A DNA stretch of 25,531 bases. It comes from Microcystis sp. T1-4 (lineage in GTDB: Bacteria > Cyanobacteriota > Cyanobacteriia > Cyanobacteriales > Microcystaceae). Position 1 is the first letter of the stretch; every line of letters starts with the position of its first letter. Below the pieces are notes generated by a model that saw nothing but the letters and a program-made list of their open reading frames with translations, did not search any database and was not told the origin of the DNA. A program made the position numbers and the translations under genes. This document shows, in pieces, positions 13,467-21,620 of the stretch. The stretch spans positions 1 through 25,531 of the forward strand of contig NZ_CAIP01000405.1 in the NCBI RefSeq assembly GCF_000297435.1, in the 5' to 3' direction.

Positions 13467-14759
13467 CTAATTACCAATAATTGTACTTAAATCACCAATA
13501 AAAGGTATTGCTCCATAACGACCTTGAATATAATCTTTTTCAAGGGTATCATTATTATTAATATCAGCAAATTCCACCAAAGAATATAAATCTGTTGCTC
13601 CTTGATGATTTTTTTCGGTAAACCAAATTTGATCCCTCCTCAAAAATTTATGACTAAGTAAATTAATATCGTGAGTAGTAAAAATAAGTTGAGCATTTTT
13701 GGGATTAGTTTTCTGAGAATTAAATAATTCGATTATACTTCTAGTCATTAAAGGATGAAGTCTGGCATCCAATTCATCAATTACTAAAACTTCCCCTCTT
13801 TGCAAAGTGTCTAAAATCGGTGCTGACAGAGCCAAAATCTTTTTAGTTCCATCAGATTCATGTTTGTCCATATCAAAAATTTCTAACTCAATCATTTTAC
13901 CTGTTGAGTCATACTTTGGATGATAGGTTTTTATGGTAGCGGACTTTATTTCACCGCTAGAGTGACTGATTATATTTCTGACAACATCCGGTAAATCTTG
14001 CGGGAGACTGTCTAAGGAAATTTTTCTGGTTTCTGTTTCTAGGTTGAGATTGTCAATACTTAAATCTAATTTTTTAATTAACTTAGTCACATCATCAATC
14101 AAATTTTGTCTATTAGAAAGATGCTCAAGCGTAATCGCTTTTAATAATTCCACATCTAACCCAGACACAACACCTAAGTGACTAAACCAAGAGACAATTT
14201 CCACCGCTAGAGAATTATTAAATTGAGCCGCTAGTGATAAAAACAGAGTATTTTTTTTGGTCAATCCTCTTAGTATATTACCTTGTTCAATATTTTTGCT
14301 ATATTCTATTTTATCGCCTTGCCGATTAAAAATTTTAGTTTCACGACTTCTGGGTGTACAAAATAACCATTCGGAAACTACTCGCTTTTGAGTTACTTCA
14401 AATCCATATCTATAAGTTTTATTTTTTAGCTGAAAAACTATTTCAAAAAAGGATGGTTTATCAACAGTTTCGGTACTTAATCTAAAGGGTTCCACATCTA
14501 TTTTGTCAGTGATTTGTAATTTTGCAGAATTCATGACAAACCGTCGCATAAAATTGAATGCCAGAATTAAATTACTCTTACCACTGGCATTTGCTCCATA
14601 AATAGCGGCACTTTTAAGTAAACTAAATTGTTGATTAACCTTAAAAACATTATTTTTATCAAGCTCATCATTACCGTTGGCATCCTCTGCCGCTACCATA
14701 CTGAGAGTTACTACATCTTTAAAAGAGCGATAATTGCCGACACTAAATCCGATGAGCAT
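13467..14759 (-). CDS. rloA: RloA-like AAA/ABC-type ATPase (AbiLi-like)
   Basis: A 430-residue ATPase of the AAA_15/AAA_21 (OLD/ABC-like) group. Walker A is GANASGKS at residues 55-62, directly after an SVGNYRSFKD N-terminal strand typical of RloA/AbiLi. Walker B is EVLVIDELDARLHPLM (Asp328-Glu329), followed by an H-loop in TTHDINLLS. The middle (about 130-300) is a coiled or helical insertion. In ATPase-TOPRIM defence pairs the ATPase is thought to sense phage components and control its partner nuclease. It is the first gene of the rloA-rloB operon. A MITE lies 49 bp upstream of its start, inside the probable promoter region. Confidence 0.92.
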   Translation of the reverse strand: MLIGFSVGNYRSFKDVVTLSMVAAEDANGNDELDKNNVFKVNQQFSLLKSAAIYGANASGKSNLILAFNFMRRFVMNSAKLQITDKIDVEPFRLSTETVDKPSFFEIVFQLKNKTYRYGFEVTQKRVVSEWLFCTPRSRETKIFNRQGDKIEYSKNIEQGNILRGLTKKNTLFLSLAAQFNNSLAVEIVSWFSHLGVVSGLDVELLKAITLEHLSNRQNLIDDVTKLIKKLDLSIDNLNLETETRKISLDSLPQDLPDVVRNIISHSSGEIKSATIKTYHPKYDSTGKMIELEIFDMDKHESDGTKKILALSAPILDTLQRGEVLVIDELDARLHPLMTRSIIELFNSQKTNPKNAQLIFTTHDINLLSHKFLRRDQIWFTEKNHQGATDLYSLVEFADINNNDTLEKDYIQGRYGAIPFIGDLSTIIGN

Positions 14760-14807
14760 TGCATATTAACCCTAAAAGTCTCTAAGGAATAAAGGAGACG
14801 ATACTTT

Positions 14808-14929
14808 TAAGTAGGTAGGCACAATTATTTGTAGGATGGGTTAGCGGTAGCGTAACCCATGCGGGCGTTGGGTTTCATGCTTCAACCCAACCTACGTTTA
14901 TTTTATATTTAATTCCACCCACCTACTTA
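14808..14929 (+). mobile_element. MITE-1, copy b (122 bp), upstream of rloA
   Basis: Bounded by TA and with the same terminal inverted repeats as copies a and c. Identical over its whole length to copy c (in inverted orientation, about 8 kb away), implying recent transposition or conversion. It occupies the region where the minus-strand rloA promoter would be expected and lies in the 289-bp gap to chlN, which otherwise holds only the chlN terminator. Confidence 0.92.
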
Positions 14930-14990
14930 TTTTATGCACTTGTTGAGCATTTGAACAAGAATTGTCCTCAGAATCGGCAAACAATCACAG

Positions 14991-15020
14991 AAAAAAGGTA
15001 AGGAATTAATTTTCCTTACC
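14991..15020 (-). terminator. Rho-independent terminator of the chl cluster
   Basis: Read on the minus strand, GGTAAGGA (15020-15013) pairs with TCCTTACC (15004-14997) and is followed by a run of six T (14996-14991). It starts about 30 bp after the chlN stop codon. Confidence 0.88.
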
Positions 15021-15048
15021 TGATGATTGTAGCCTTTTGAAAACAAAT

Positions 15049-16449
15049 TTACACTTTTGCTGACTCTTTAACTAACTTGTCCCAACCCAATTCCTTGAGG
15101 TTATTGTTGCGACGCAGGGGACGAGTAGCTAATTCTAAAATATCTCGCGCATTGGTAAAACCGTGGATTTGAGCAAAAGTAAATTCTACCGACCATTTAG
15201 TGTTAATTCCCCGCGCTTCTAAGGGATTTGCATGGGCCATTCCCGTAATCACTAAATCGGGTTTTAACTCGTAAATGCGCTGAATCTGATTGTAGTTATC
15301 AGGTTTTTCGATGATTTTCGGGATGGGAACACCCATATCATTACAGGTTTTTTCTAGTAATGCTAATTCGGCTGCTTGGTAGCGTTTATCCATGTAGGGA
15401 ATACCGATTTCATCACAAGTCATCCCGCAACGAATTAGGAAACGTGCCAGAGAAATTTCTAGTAAATTATCCCCCATAAAGAAGACCGATTTACCGCGCA
15501 CAAGTTGCAGATAATCCTCTAAACTTTCCCAAATTTTTGCCTCTCTTTCTTCTAATCCCTGCGGTTGTACTCCCAAAACAGAACAGATTTTTTCTATCCA
15601 AGCGCGGGTTCCATCCGGACCGATGGGAAAGGGTGCGCCAATTAATTTACACTTACGACGACGCATTAAAGTGGTGGCAGTTCGTGATAGAAAAGGATTG
15701 ACACCAGCGACATAATAACCTTCTTCAATTACTGGTAATTCAGTAAACCGTTTGGCCGGCAACCAACCATCAATTTTAACTCCTTGTTTTTTCAATTCTA
15801 GGGTTAAATTGGTCACAATTGGGTCGGGAACGGAACCAAATAAAACTAAAGGAGGATGGTCTTTATATTCCGATTCTTCCTGTTTAATTTCTTCTTTTTT
15901 ACGTCCAAAAGTTAGGAGTTTCTGGATGGCATTCCGTTCTTCTTTTTCATCTTCGTGCTTAACTTTTTCGGGACATTTATGCACCATGGAAGCGAGGACG
16001 GTATCTTCCCCTTGGGTAAAGGCATAATCTAAACCATTAGCGCGTGCTGTCACGATAGGAATACCGATTTCTGACTCTAGTTTCGGCGCTAATCCTTCCA
16101 AGTCCATTTTGATGATTTCGGTGGTACAAGTACCGATAAAAACGATAACGCTAGGGTTTCTATCTCGTTTAATTTGTAAGCAGAGGCGTTTTAATTCTTC
16201 GTAGTCTTTTAGTTGAGCGGAAATATCCCCTTCTTCTAATTCAGCCATGGCATAACGTGGTTCAGCAAAAATCATCACCCCCATGGCATTTTGCAGGAAG
16301 TAACCACAGGTTTTTGTGCCGATAACAAGGAAGAAACTATCTTCGATTTTTTGGTATAACCAAGCAACACAGCTAATCGGACAAAAGGTGTGATAGTTGC
16401 CGGTTTCACAATCAAATTGTAAAGCGCTCGGTTCTTGAGTGGCAGTCAT
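15049..16449 (-). CDS. chlN: Light-independent protochlorophyllide reductase subunit N
   Basis: The 466-residue N subunit of dark-operative protochlorophyllide oxidoreductase. The ChlN-ChlB heterotetramer is the nitrogenase-like catalytic part that reduces protochlorophyllide to chlorophyllide a without light. Three cysteines expected to hold the NB [4Fe-4S] cluster are visible: Cys23 (HTFCPISC), Cys48 (GTKTCGYF) and Cys108 (FIGTCTTE), with the spacing known from BchN. A charged insertion near residues 165-195 (EDEKEERNAIQK, EEIKQEE) is usual in cyanobacterial ChlN. An AGGAGA ribosome binding site precedes the ATG. It lies 30 nt downstream of the DUF5331 gene and is last in the cluster. chlB is not in the window. 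Confidence 0.97.
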   Translation of the reverse strand: MTATQEPSALQFDCETGNYHTFCPISCVAWLYQKIEDSFFLVIGTKTCGYFLQNAMGVMIFAEPRYAMAELEEGDISAQLKDYEELKRLCLQIKRDRNPSVIVFIGTCTTEIIKMDLEGLAPKLESEIGIPIVTARANGLDYAFTQGEDTVLASMVHKCPEKVKHEDEKEERNAIQKLLTFGRKKEEIKQEESEYKDHPPLVLFGSVPDPIVTNLTLELKKQGVKIDGWLPAKRFTELPVIEEGYYVAGVNPFLSRTATTLMRRRKCKLIGAPFPIGPDGTRAWIEKICSVLGVQPQGLEEREAKIWESLEDYLQLVRGKSVFFMGDNLLEISLARFLIRCGMTCDEIGIPYMDKRYQAAELALLEKTCNDMGVPIPKIIEKPDNYNQIQRIYELKPDLVITGMAHANPLEARGINTKWSVEFTFAQIHGFTNARDILELATRPLRRNNNLKELGWDKLVKESAKV

Positions 16450-16479
16450 GTTTTTAGGTTCTCCTTTAAATTGGTTTAT

Positions 16480-17232
16480 TTACAGCCTTTCTCGTTGTAA
16501 CTCTTGGCGGATTTTTTGCAGTACAGGATCCTCAGTAGGATATAAAGAATTACTTAATTCTCTTTCTTTTTTTTCTAGTTGTTTCTTCTCAGGATCAAAA
16601 TTTAATCCTAAAACTTCTAGCAGTTTGTTCCCATCGGAATTAAGCTGACAAAAGGGATACATCCACACTGATAATTGAGATTCTAAAACGGTCATTGCAC
16701 CTATAATGATGTCAGCACTAGGACGTTTACCACCGTCGGGAGTTTTTCGCCACGAATCTTTAGAATCCATTAAAGACTTAATCCACGGTTGATTATTTTG
16801 GTAGTAATCTAACCATTTATCTGGTAAGATTTCTTGCAATTCCTCGACAATAATTACTTTGTTTTTTTCGACTGATAATTGTTTTTCTCGGAATCCGTTG
16901 AGATATTCAGTGTGCGAATTAGACATCAGTAATTCTTTTTCCGATTTTTCCAACTCCTTTTTTTCAGAATCAAAATTTAGTCCTAAGACTTCTACCAGTT
17001 TGTCCCCATCGGAACTAAGTTGACAAAAGGGATACATCCACACTGATAACTTAGGTTCTAAGGCTGTTGCTGCCGCTATAATTATGTCAGCACTGGGACG
17101 TTTACCACCGTCGGGAGTTTTTCGCCACCAGCCTCTGGAATTCATTAAACACTTAATCCAAGCTTGATTATTTTGGTAGTAATCTAACCATTGCCTCGGT
17201 AAGGTGGCTTTTAATTCCTCAAAGTTGCTCAT
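16480..17232 (-). CDS. DUF5331 family protein with two tandem domains
   Basis: A 250-residue protein made of two copies of a ~95-residue domain: residues ~10-100 and ~128-220. Each reads W-LDYYQNNQ-WIK, then WRKTPDGGKRPSADIII, LSVWMYPFCQL, SDG-KL-EVLGLNFD, and a charged EKK-LEK tail. I recall this family as DUF5331, found in cyanobacteria between chlL and chlN; function unknown, but its position suggests a role in or co-expression with dark chlorophyll synthesis. A Cys is conserved in both PFCQL motifs. Strong similarity between the halves indicates an internal duplication. The gene starts 254 nt downstream of the chlL stop, across a repeat cluster, and ends 30 nt before chlN. Confidence 0.85.
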   Translation of the reverse strand: MSNFEELKATLPRQWLDYYQNNQAWIKCLMNSRGWWRKTPDGGKRPSADIIIAAATALEPKLSVWMYPFCQLSSDGDKLVEVLGLNFDSEKKELEKSEKELLMSNSHTEYLNGFREKQLSVEKNKVIIVEELQEILPDKWLDYYQNNQPWIKSLMDSKDSWRKTPDGGKRPSADIIIGAMTVLESQLSVWMYPFCQLNSDGNKLLEVLGLNFDPEKKQLEKKERELSNSLYPTEDPVLQKIRQELQRERL

Positions 17233-17264
17233 TTTGTCCCATAAGTTAGGCTATTAACTAATAA

Positions 17265-17412
17265 GTGGGTAGGGTGGGTTAGGCGACGATAAGTTAGGCT
17301 ATTAACTAATAAGTTAATTATTCGCCGTAACCCACCCAGTGGGTAGGGTGGGTTAGGCGACGATAAGTTAGGCTATTAACTAATAAGTTAATTATTCGCC
17401 GTAACCCACCCA
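17265..17412. repeat. Tandem pair of 74-bp palindromic elements inside the chl cluster
   Basis: Two identical 74-bp units (17265-17338 and 17339-17412). Each has near-perfect ends, GGGTGGGTTAGGCGA pairing with TCGCCGTAACCCACCC, around an AT-rich centre, so each can fold as a long hairpin. Part of the centre (ATAAGTTAGGCTATTAACTA) occurs once more at 17241-17260, suggesting stepwise growth. They lie between chlL and the DUF5331 gene. Confidence 0.92.
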
Positions 17413-17447
17413 GAAAAAGAGTTTATTGGTGGTTATTGGTGGGTTTT

Positions 17448-17474
17448 GGTGGGTTACGCTGTAGCTAACCCACC
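17448..17474. repeat. Third hairpin between chlL and DUF5331
   Basis: GGTGGGTTA (17448-17456) and TAACCCACC (17466-17474) flank a small inner stem. The stem sequence is related to the ends of the neighbouring 74-bp units. It follows the chlL stop codon by about 13 nt on the transcribed strand, so it may stabilise the 3' end of chlL mRNA or attenuate transcription into DUF5331-chlN. Confidence 0.7.
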
Positions 17475-17486
17475 CGACAAAATAAT

Positions 17487-18356
17487 CTAAACCATCATTA
17501 GATCTAATTCCGCCTCGGCGTTAACTTTGGGTTTATCGGCATTAAGATAGAAATCCGATAATAAAGTGAATAACTCCCGGTCGGCAGATTCTTTGGGAAT
17601 AACTCCTTCTGGTTTGGCTAAAATCTGATCGGCAATGTTGAGATAATAGTCACAAACGTAACTTAACATCGGATCCTTGTCGGCCATTTCAAAGAGAGTT
17701 TGACCTTTAACTCTGGAGACGCGAATATCTTCAATTAAGGGTAAAACTTCTAACACTGGCATGGGAACATGGTCCACATATTTATTAATTAAATCCCGTT
17801 TTGAGGTGCGATTGCCAATTAATCCGGCTAGTCGCAGGGGATGAGTGCGCGCTTTTTCGCGGACGGAAGCGGCGATGCGATTGGCGGCAAAAAGAGCGTC
17901 AAAGCCGTTATCTGTGACAATTATGCAGTAATCGGCGTAATTTAAGGGAGCGGCAAATCCTCCACAGACCACATCCCCCAAAACATCGAACAAAATCACG
18001 TCAAATTCATCAAAAGCGTTCAATTCTTTTAATAATTTTACCGTTTCCCCGACGACGTAACCGCCACAACCGGCACCGGCCGGAGGGCCACCCGCTTCCA
18101 CACATTTGACACCACCGTAACCGTCATAGATAACGTCTTCGGGCCAGATGTCTTCGTAGTGAAAATCTTTTTCTTGCAGGGTATCGATGATTGTGGGAAT
18201 AAGAAAGCCGGTGAGAGTGAAAGTGCTATCATGCTTGGGGTCACAGCCTATTTGTAGGACTTTTTTGCCTCTTTTGGCTAAAGCGGCCGAAATATTACAG
18301 CTTGTTGTCGATTTACCGATGCCACCTTTTCCGTAGACTGCGAGTGTTAAAGGCAT
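17487..18356 (-). CDS. chlL: Light-independent protochlorophyllide reductase ATP-binding protein ChlL
   Basis: The 289-residue ChlL, the nitrogenase Fe-protein-like reductase component. A homodimer with one bridging [4Fe-4S] cluster passes electrons to ChlN-ChlB at the cost of ATP. Visible features are the P-loop YGKGGIGKSTT (residues 8-18), the switch I segment CDPKHDST, cluster ligands Cys97 (GAGCGGY) and Cys131 (DVVCGGF), and the deviant Walker B stretch DVILFDVLGDVV. The C-terminal extension after residue ~275 (DKPKVNAEAELDLMMV) is acidic. The ATG at 18356 has an AGGAGA ribosome binding site (18362-18368). First gene of the cluster chlL-DUF5331-chlN. Confidence 0.97.
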   Translation of the reverse strand: MPLTLAVYGKGGIGKSTTSCNISAALAKRGKKVLQIGCDPKHDSTFTLTGFLIPTIIDTLQEKDFHYEDIWPEDVIYDGYGGVKCVEAGGPPAGAGCGGYVVGETVKLLKELNAFDEFDVILFDVLGDVVCGGFAAPLNYADYCIIVTDNGFDALFAANRIAASVREKARTHPLRLAGLIGNRTSKRDLINKYVDHVPMPVLEVLPLIEDIRVSRVKGQTLFEMADKDPMLSYVCDYYLNIADQILAKPEGVIPKESADRELFTLLSDFYLNADKPKVNAEAELDLMMV

Positions 18357-18814
18357 GGAAGTTCTCCTAAATGTGCGCTTGAATGGTGAGTTTGTTTATC
18401 AGTGCTTTGATTGCAATTATTGACCATCTCCCCACTCCTTGGAAAGAGGCTCAATTTTTATCTGCTATAGCTAGAGTGAGATTTAAAGCTTAAAAATTAG
18501 CTTAATAATTTTTTAGAGCTTATAGAGTCTCTGAAATTGATAAAAACTTATAAAAACAGCTTTGTTTATACATTTACTTTAAATACAAACAATAAGCAAA
18601 AAACCACCAAAGCTTTACAAAAACTCGATAAACAGGGTTTTACCGTGGCAAACCGGGACAAAAAAGGTCAAGATAGAGGCAGTCTAGAGACCGATGGCAG
18701 ATTTTCGTGAATAATCATTACAATTTTCCTGGTCAGCAGATTAAATAAATCAATCCCCAGAAGGATACCGAAAGGCTGTAGTAGAATTACAGGAAAGTAC
18801 CTCTAGGGTTTCCC
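18357..18814. other. Divergent intergenic region, chlL promoter side
   Basis: 458 bp between the divergent chlL and the membrane-protein operon at 18815. It is AT-rich with long A/T tracts around 18480-18600 and must hold both promoters. TAGAAT at 18782-18787 is a weak -10 candidate for the plus-strand operon. I see no open frame, inverted repeat or consensus regulator site that I would defend. Confidence 0.5.
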
Positions 18815-19660
18815 ATGCGAGTTAAGCAAAAAACGCTGACTACACTCTTATTAGAGAATAAGGCTCCTAAATATCGTCCTTTTCTCGGTTTTTTTCTGGC
18901 TGGGGTTCCTTTGCTGTTTTTAGCCTATGTGGTTTCTTTCCAGCGCGCTTATCTTGACTGCATTAGGTTAGGCACAAAAAGGATAGATTGTCAATATGTC
19001 CAAGAGTATAATTTTCCTGTTTCTAGTCGGGAAAATTTTTCTTTAACTCACATTAAAGCTACGGCTGTCTATCAAGAAGTTTTTATCAGTGTTGAGCAGA
19101 AAAAAACTGTTAATAACACGGTTTTATTGGTCGGAAGAAATAACTATCTCTACATCGAGAATTTTCGAGATGTGCAGTCAGCTAGTGATTTTAAAACTCA
19201 ATTTGAGAGTTTTGTGAATAGATATCAAACTCAGGAAATTATTGCCAAAAGTCCCCTAGATACCTTTTCAGCACTGCTAGAACACCACCATAATTATCGC
19301 TATTATCTTTGGGGTATGTTATGCTTATTGTCTGGTATGTTGTTACTTTATGATGCCAGCTATCGGGAGAGTTATGTCTTTAATCAAGCCAAGGCTACCC
19401 TAACCCGTAGGCGACAACATTTAATTTTTAGAAGCGAAAGTGATTATCTTCTAGAGAGAATTGTTGAAGCAAAGGTAGAAGATTACAAAGGCTTTTTAGG
19501 GTCTAGTTACCGACGGATTATTTTAACCTTATCCAACGGGGAAGAAATTATTCTCAATGGCCGTTTACTGGAATCTATCAGTAACGGAAAAAGGGAAGAA
19601 AAAATCCTGGCAATGATTGCCGAAAAGTTAAACTTAACTCAAGAGGAAGTGTTAATCTAA
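18815..19660 (+). CDS. Conserved-looking two-TM membrane protein, unknown function
   Basis: A 281-residue protein I do not recognise by name. It has a basic N-terminus, membrane helix 1 at about 23-42 (FLGFFLAGVPLLFLAYVVSF), a probably extracytoplasmic segment of ~115 residues with two Cys (DCIRLG, DCQYV), and membrane helix 2 at about 162-180 (YYLWGMLCLLSGMLLLYD). A C-terminal ~95-residue domain of alternating beta strands (ATLTRRRQHLIFRSE, YRRIILTLSNGEEIIL) reminds me of PH-like bacterial domains. It ends with a predicted amphipathic helix. ATG 18815 has AGGG 8-11 nt upstream. The next gene begins 4 nt after its stop, so the two form an operon. Confidence 0.8.
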   Translation: MRVKQKTLTTLLLENKAPKYRPFLGFFLAGVPLLFLAYVVSFQRAYLDCIRLGTKRIDCQYVQEYNFPVSSRENFSLTHIKATAVYQEVFISVEQKKTVNNTVLLVGRNNYLYIENFRDVQSASDFKTQFESFVNRYQTQEIIAKSPLDTFSALLEHHHNYRYYLWGMLCLLSGMLLLYDASYRESYVFNQAKATLTRRRQHLIFRSESDYLLERIVEAKVEDYKGFLGSSYRRIILTLSNGEEIILNGRLLESISNGKREEKILAMIAEKLNLTQEEVLI

Positions 19661-19664
19661 GTAA

Positions 19665-19850
19665 ATGCGCTCAAATTCTAGCTATTTAAAGTATCTTTTT
19701 CTCGGTTTCCTATTAGTGACCGTGTTAGTTTATATATTGCGCGGCATGGGAATATTATCTTTTTTACCAGGAGGATTAATTTTGTTATTAATTCTCTCTT
19801 CCGTGGTGACGGGTTTTATCTACGGAATCGATAAAACCCGCCGTTTTTAG
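19665..19850 (+). CDS. Small two-TM membrane protein
   Basis: A 61-residue hydrophobic protein: a short basic N-terminus (MRSNSSYLKY), helix 1 at about 10-26 (LFLGFLLVTVLVYILRG), helix 2 at about 35-55 (GGLILLLILSSVVTGFIYG), and a basic tail DKTRRF. It is very probably real because it starts 4 nt after the preceding membrane-protein gene, has a positive-inside pattern at both ends, and resembles small cyanobacterial proteins I recall but cannot name. Function unknown; perhaps a partner subunit of the upstream protein. Confidence 0.75.
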   Translation: MRSNSSYLKYLFLGFLLVTVLVYILRGMGILSFLPGGLILLLILSSVVTGFIYGIDKTRRF

Positions 19851-19990
19851 GAAAATATTGGACCTTACTTCCAGACAGAAACGAGAAGGCTACATCTCAT
19901 TTTTGTAAATCCACTAAGTTGGGATTTTTAAGGGGAAACTTTCTGCTAAAGTCGGGCGTTACTTTCGATTTTATCACTCAATCCAAGCTT

Positions 19991-20044
19991 TTGGGGGGTT
20001 CTACCCCCCAAACCCCCCGTTGGGGACGCAAGCGCCGTCCCCAA
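19991..20044. repeat. Pair of GC-rich hairpins
   Basis: TTGGGGGGT (19991-19999) with ACCCCCCAA (20003-20011), then TTGGGGACG (20020-20028) with CGTCCCCAA (20036-20044). They lie in the 467-bp gap 19851-20317 between the convergent membrane-protein operon and ispH, and may terminate one or both. Frames across them encode only repeat-type Pro/Arg strings. I see no other gene in that gap. Confidence 0.8.
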
Positions 20045-20317
20045 ACCCCTCGCGCATTAGTTTTTCGGTGGGATGCTTACAGACGGCTGCTGATATATCT
20101 GTGATAATTTAAAAGTCACTGATAATTGCTGATAGTCGGTATTTCTGCAAATGTGAGATACACCCAACGAGAAGAGCCGAACGGTTCTACTGATAATGAT
20201 TAACCCAAAGGTCAATTTGTCAGCAATCCCACGGATAAAAATAACTGATGGTGAGCCATAGATATTTCTCCAAAATTGAGATGCAGCCATTGCCAAAGGC
20301 TAACACACCTAGGCTAA

Positions 20318-21526
20318 TTAACCGGGGACTAAAGAAGATTTGAGCGCAAAAATTTTCTCGATTACCTCTTCTACCACCTTATCGGGAGTGGAAGCGCCAG
20401 AAGTAACTCCGATGGCAATTTTTCCCTCATTTAACCAGTTATCGGTGATGATTAAATCACCCCCTAAAGGTTTATGTTCGATGCGATTACCGGGGAGAAT
20501 GCGCTCGGCACTATCGATATGATAGGAGGGAATGGCACGCTCGATCGCTATTTCCTGTAGGTGAGTGGTATTAGAGGAATTATAACCGCCAATTACCACC
20601 ATTAAAGAAACCGGTTCTTTCACCAGTTCAAACATGGCATCTTGACGCTCTTGAGTGGCATCACAGATGGTATTAAAACTCATGAAATGATCTTTAAAAT
20701 CGATCGGTCCGTACTTTCTCAACATAGTATGCTCGAAGAGTTTGCCAATTTCCTCCGTTTCACTTTTAAGCATCGTGGTTTGATTGGCAATACCGATATA
20801 ATCTAGATCGCGATCGGGATCGAAACCCTGGGAATGAGCATTTTTAAACTTCTCTAAAAACTCGTTTTTATCGCCACCGTGGAGAATATAATTAGCGACA
20901 TAATTAGCTTGAGCCAAATTTAAAACGATCAGATAAGTGCCGGCAAAAGAGCTAGTGGCGATCGTTTCTTCGTGATTATATTTGCCGTGAATAATCGAAG
21001 TGTGGTCCTTTTTTTTGTGCTTTTCCACGGAATTCCACACCTTAGAAACCCAGGGACAAGTGGTATCCACAATCATGCAACCCTTATCGTTAAGTATTTG
21101 CATTTCCGAAATACTAGCCCCAAAAGCGGGTAAAATCACCACATCCCCCGATTCCACCACACTAAAGTCTTTTTGGCCATTTTCGACGGGAATAAAACCC
21201 ACGGCCATGGCCCGCAGACGCTGATTGACCGAGGGATTGTGAATAATTTCGTTAGTAATCCAGAGACGTTCCTGGGGAAAATGCTGACGAGTTTCATAGG
21301 CCATGGCGACCGCGCGTTCTACCCCCCAACAAAAACCAAAAGCTTGAGCGAGATAGATCGTCACGTCACCCCGTTGTAAACGATAATTATTTGCACGAAT
21401 TTTTTGGATCAGGTCGCTTTGATACTGATTGGTCATCGCATCCATTACTTCCTCTTTGTGACCGAATCCCTTGCGGTTATAGTTATCCGATTGCTGTAGG
21501 GTACGTTTAAAGGATTTTGTATCCAT
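20318..21526 (-). CDS. ispH: 4-hydroxy-3-methylbut-2-enyl diphosphate reductase IspH
   Basis: 402 residues, the cyanobacterial/plant-type IspH (LytB), the last MEP-pathway enzyme. It reduces HMBPP to IPP and DMAPP with a [4Fe-4S] cluster, feeding carotenoids, the phytol tail of chlorophyll and quinones. The three cluster cysteines are Cys66 (AFGFCWGVERA), Cys157 (VDTTCPWVSK) and Cys288 (FNTICDATQERQ). Substrate-site motifs NEIIHNP, GKYNHEET and the C-terminal GVTSGASTPDKVVEEV are present. The N-terminal ~50 residues (MDTKSFKRTLQQSDNYNRKG) are conserved in this branch, which supports the start at 21526. No operon partner is evident; crr6 lies 94 bp upstream on the same strand. Confidence 0.97.
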   Translation of the reverse strand: MDTKSFKRTLQQSDNYNRKGFGHKEEVMDAMTNQYQSDLIQKIRANNYRLQRGDVTIYLAQAFGFCWGVERAVAMAYETRQHFPQERLWITNEIIHNPSVNQRLRAMAVGFIPVENGQKDFSVVESGDVVILPAFGASISEMQILNDKGCMIVDTTCPWVSKVWNSVEKHKKKDHTSIIHGKYNHEETIATSSFAGTYLIVLNLAQANYVANYILHGGDKNEFLEKFKNAHSQGFDPDRDLDYIGIANQTTMLKSETEEIGKLFEHTMLRKYGPIDFKDHFMSFNTICDATQERQDAMFELVKEPVSLMVVIGGYNSSNTTHLQEIAIERAIPSYHIDSAERILPGNRIEHKPLGGDLIITDNWLNEGKIAIGVTSGASTPDKVVEEVIEKIFALKSSLVPG

Positions 21527-21620
21527 GATTCTCTGATAGGGGTATTGGTGGCGCTAAATTGGTCGAGACAGTAGCTTGTCATATATTAAAGATACCTTAT
21601 CTAGTCAGCCCAGGAGGCTT

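Noticed and set aside
15752..16027. 91-codon plus-strand frame inside chlN
   Set aside because: Antisense shadow of a well-defined gene, with no recognisable protein motifs.
18777..18790. NtcA-like site (GTA...TAC) before 18815
   Set aside because: Spacing is 7, not the 8 of the NtcA consensus, and no suitable promoter geometry follows.
19919..20104. 61-codon plus-strand frame over the GC-rich hairpins
   Set aside because: Middle part is the translation of the hairpin repeats (TPQTPRWGRKRRPQTPR type), a common false gene in cyanobacteria.
20057..20296. 79-codon minus-strand frame downstream of ispH
   Set aside because: No family resemblance, no ribosome binding site, low-complexity intergenic sequence next to hairpin repeats.
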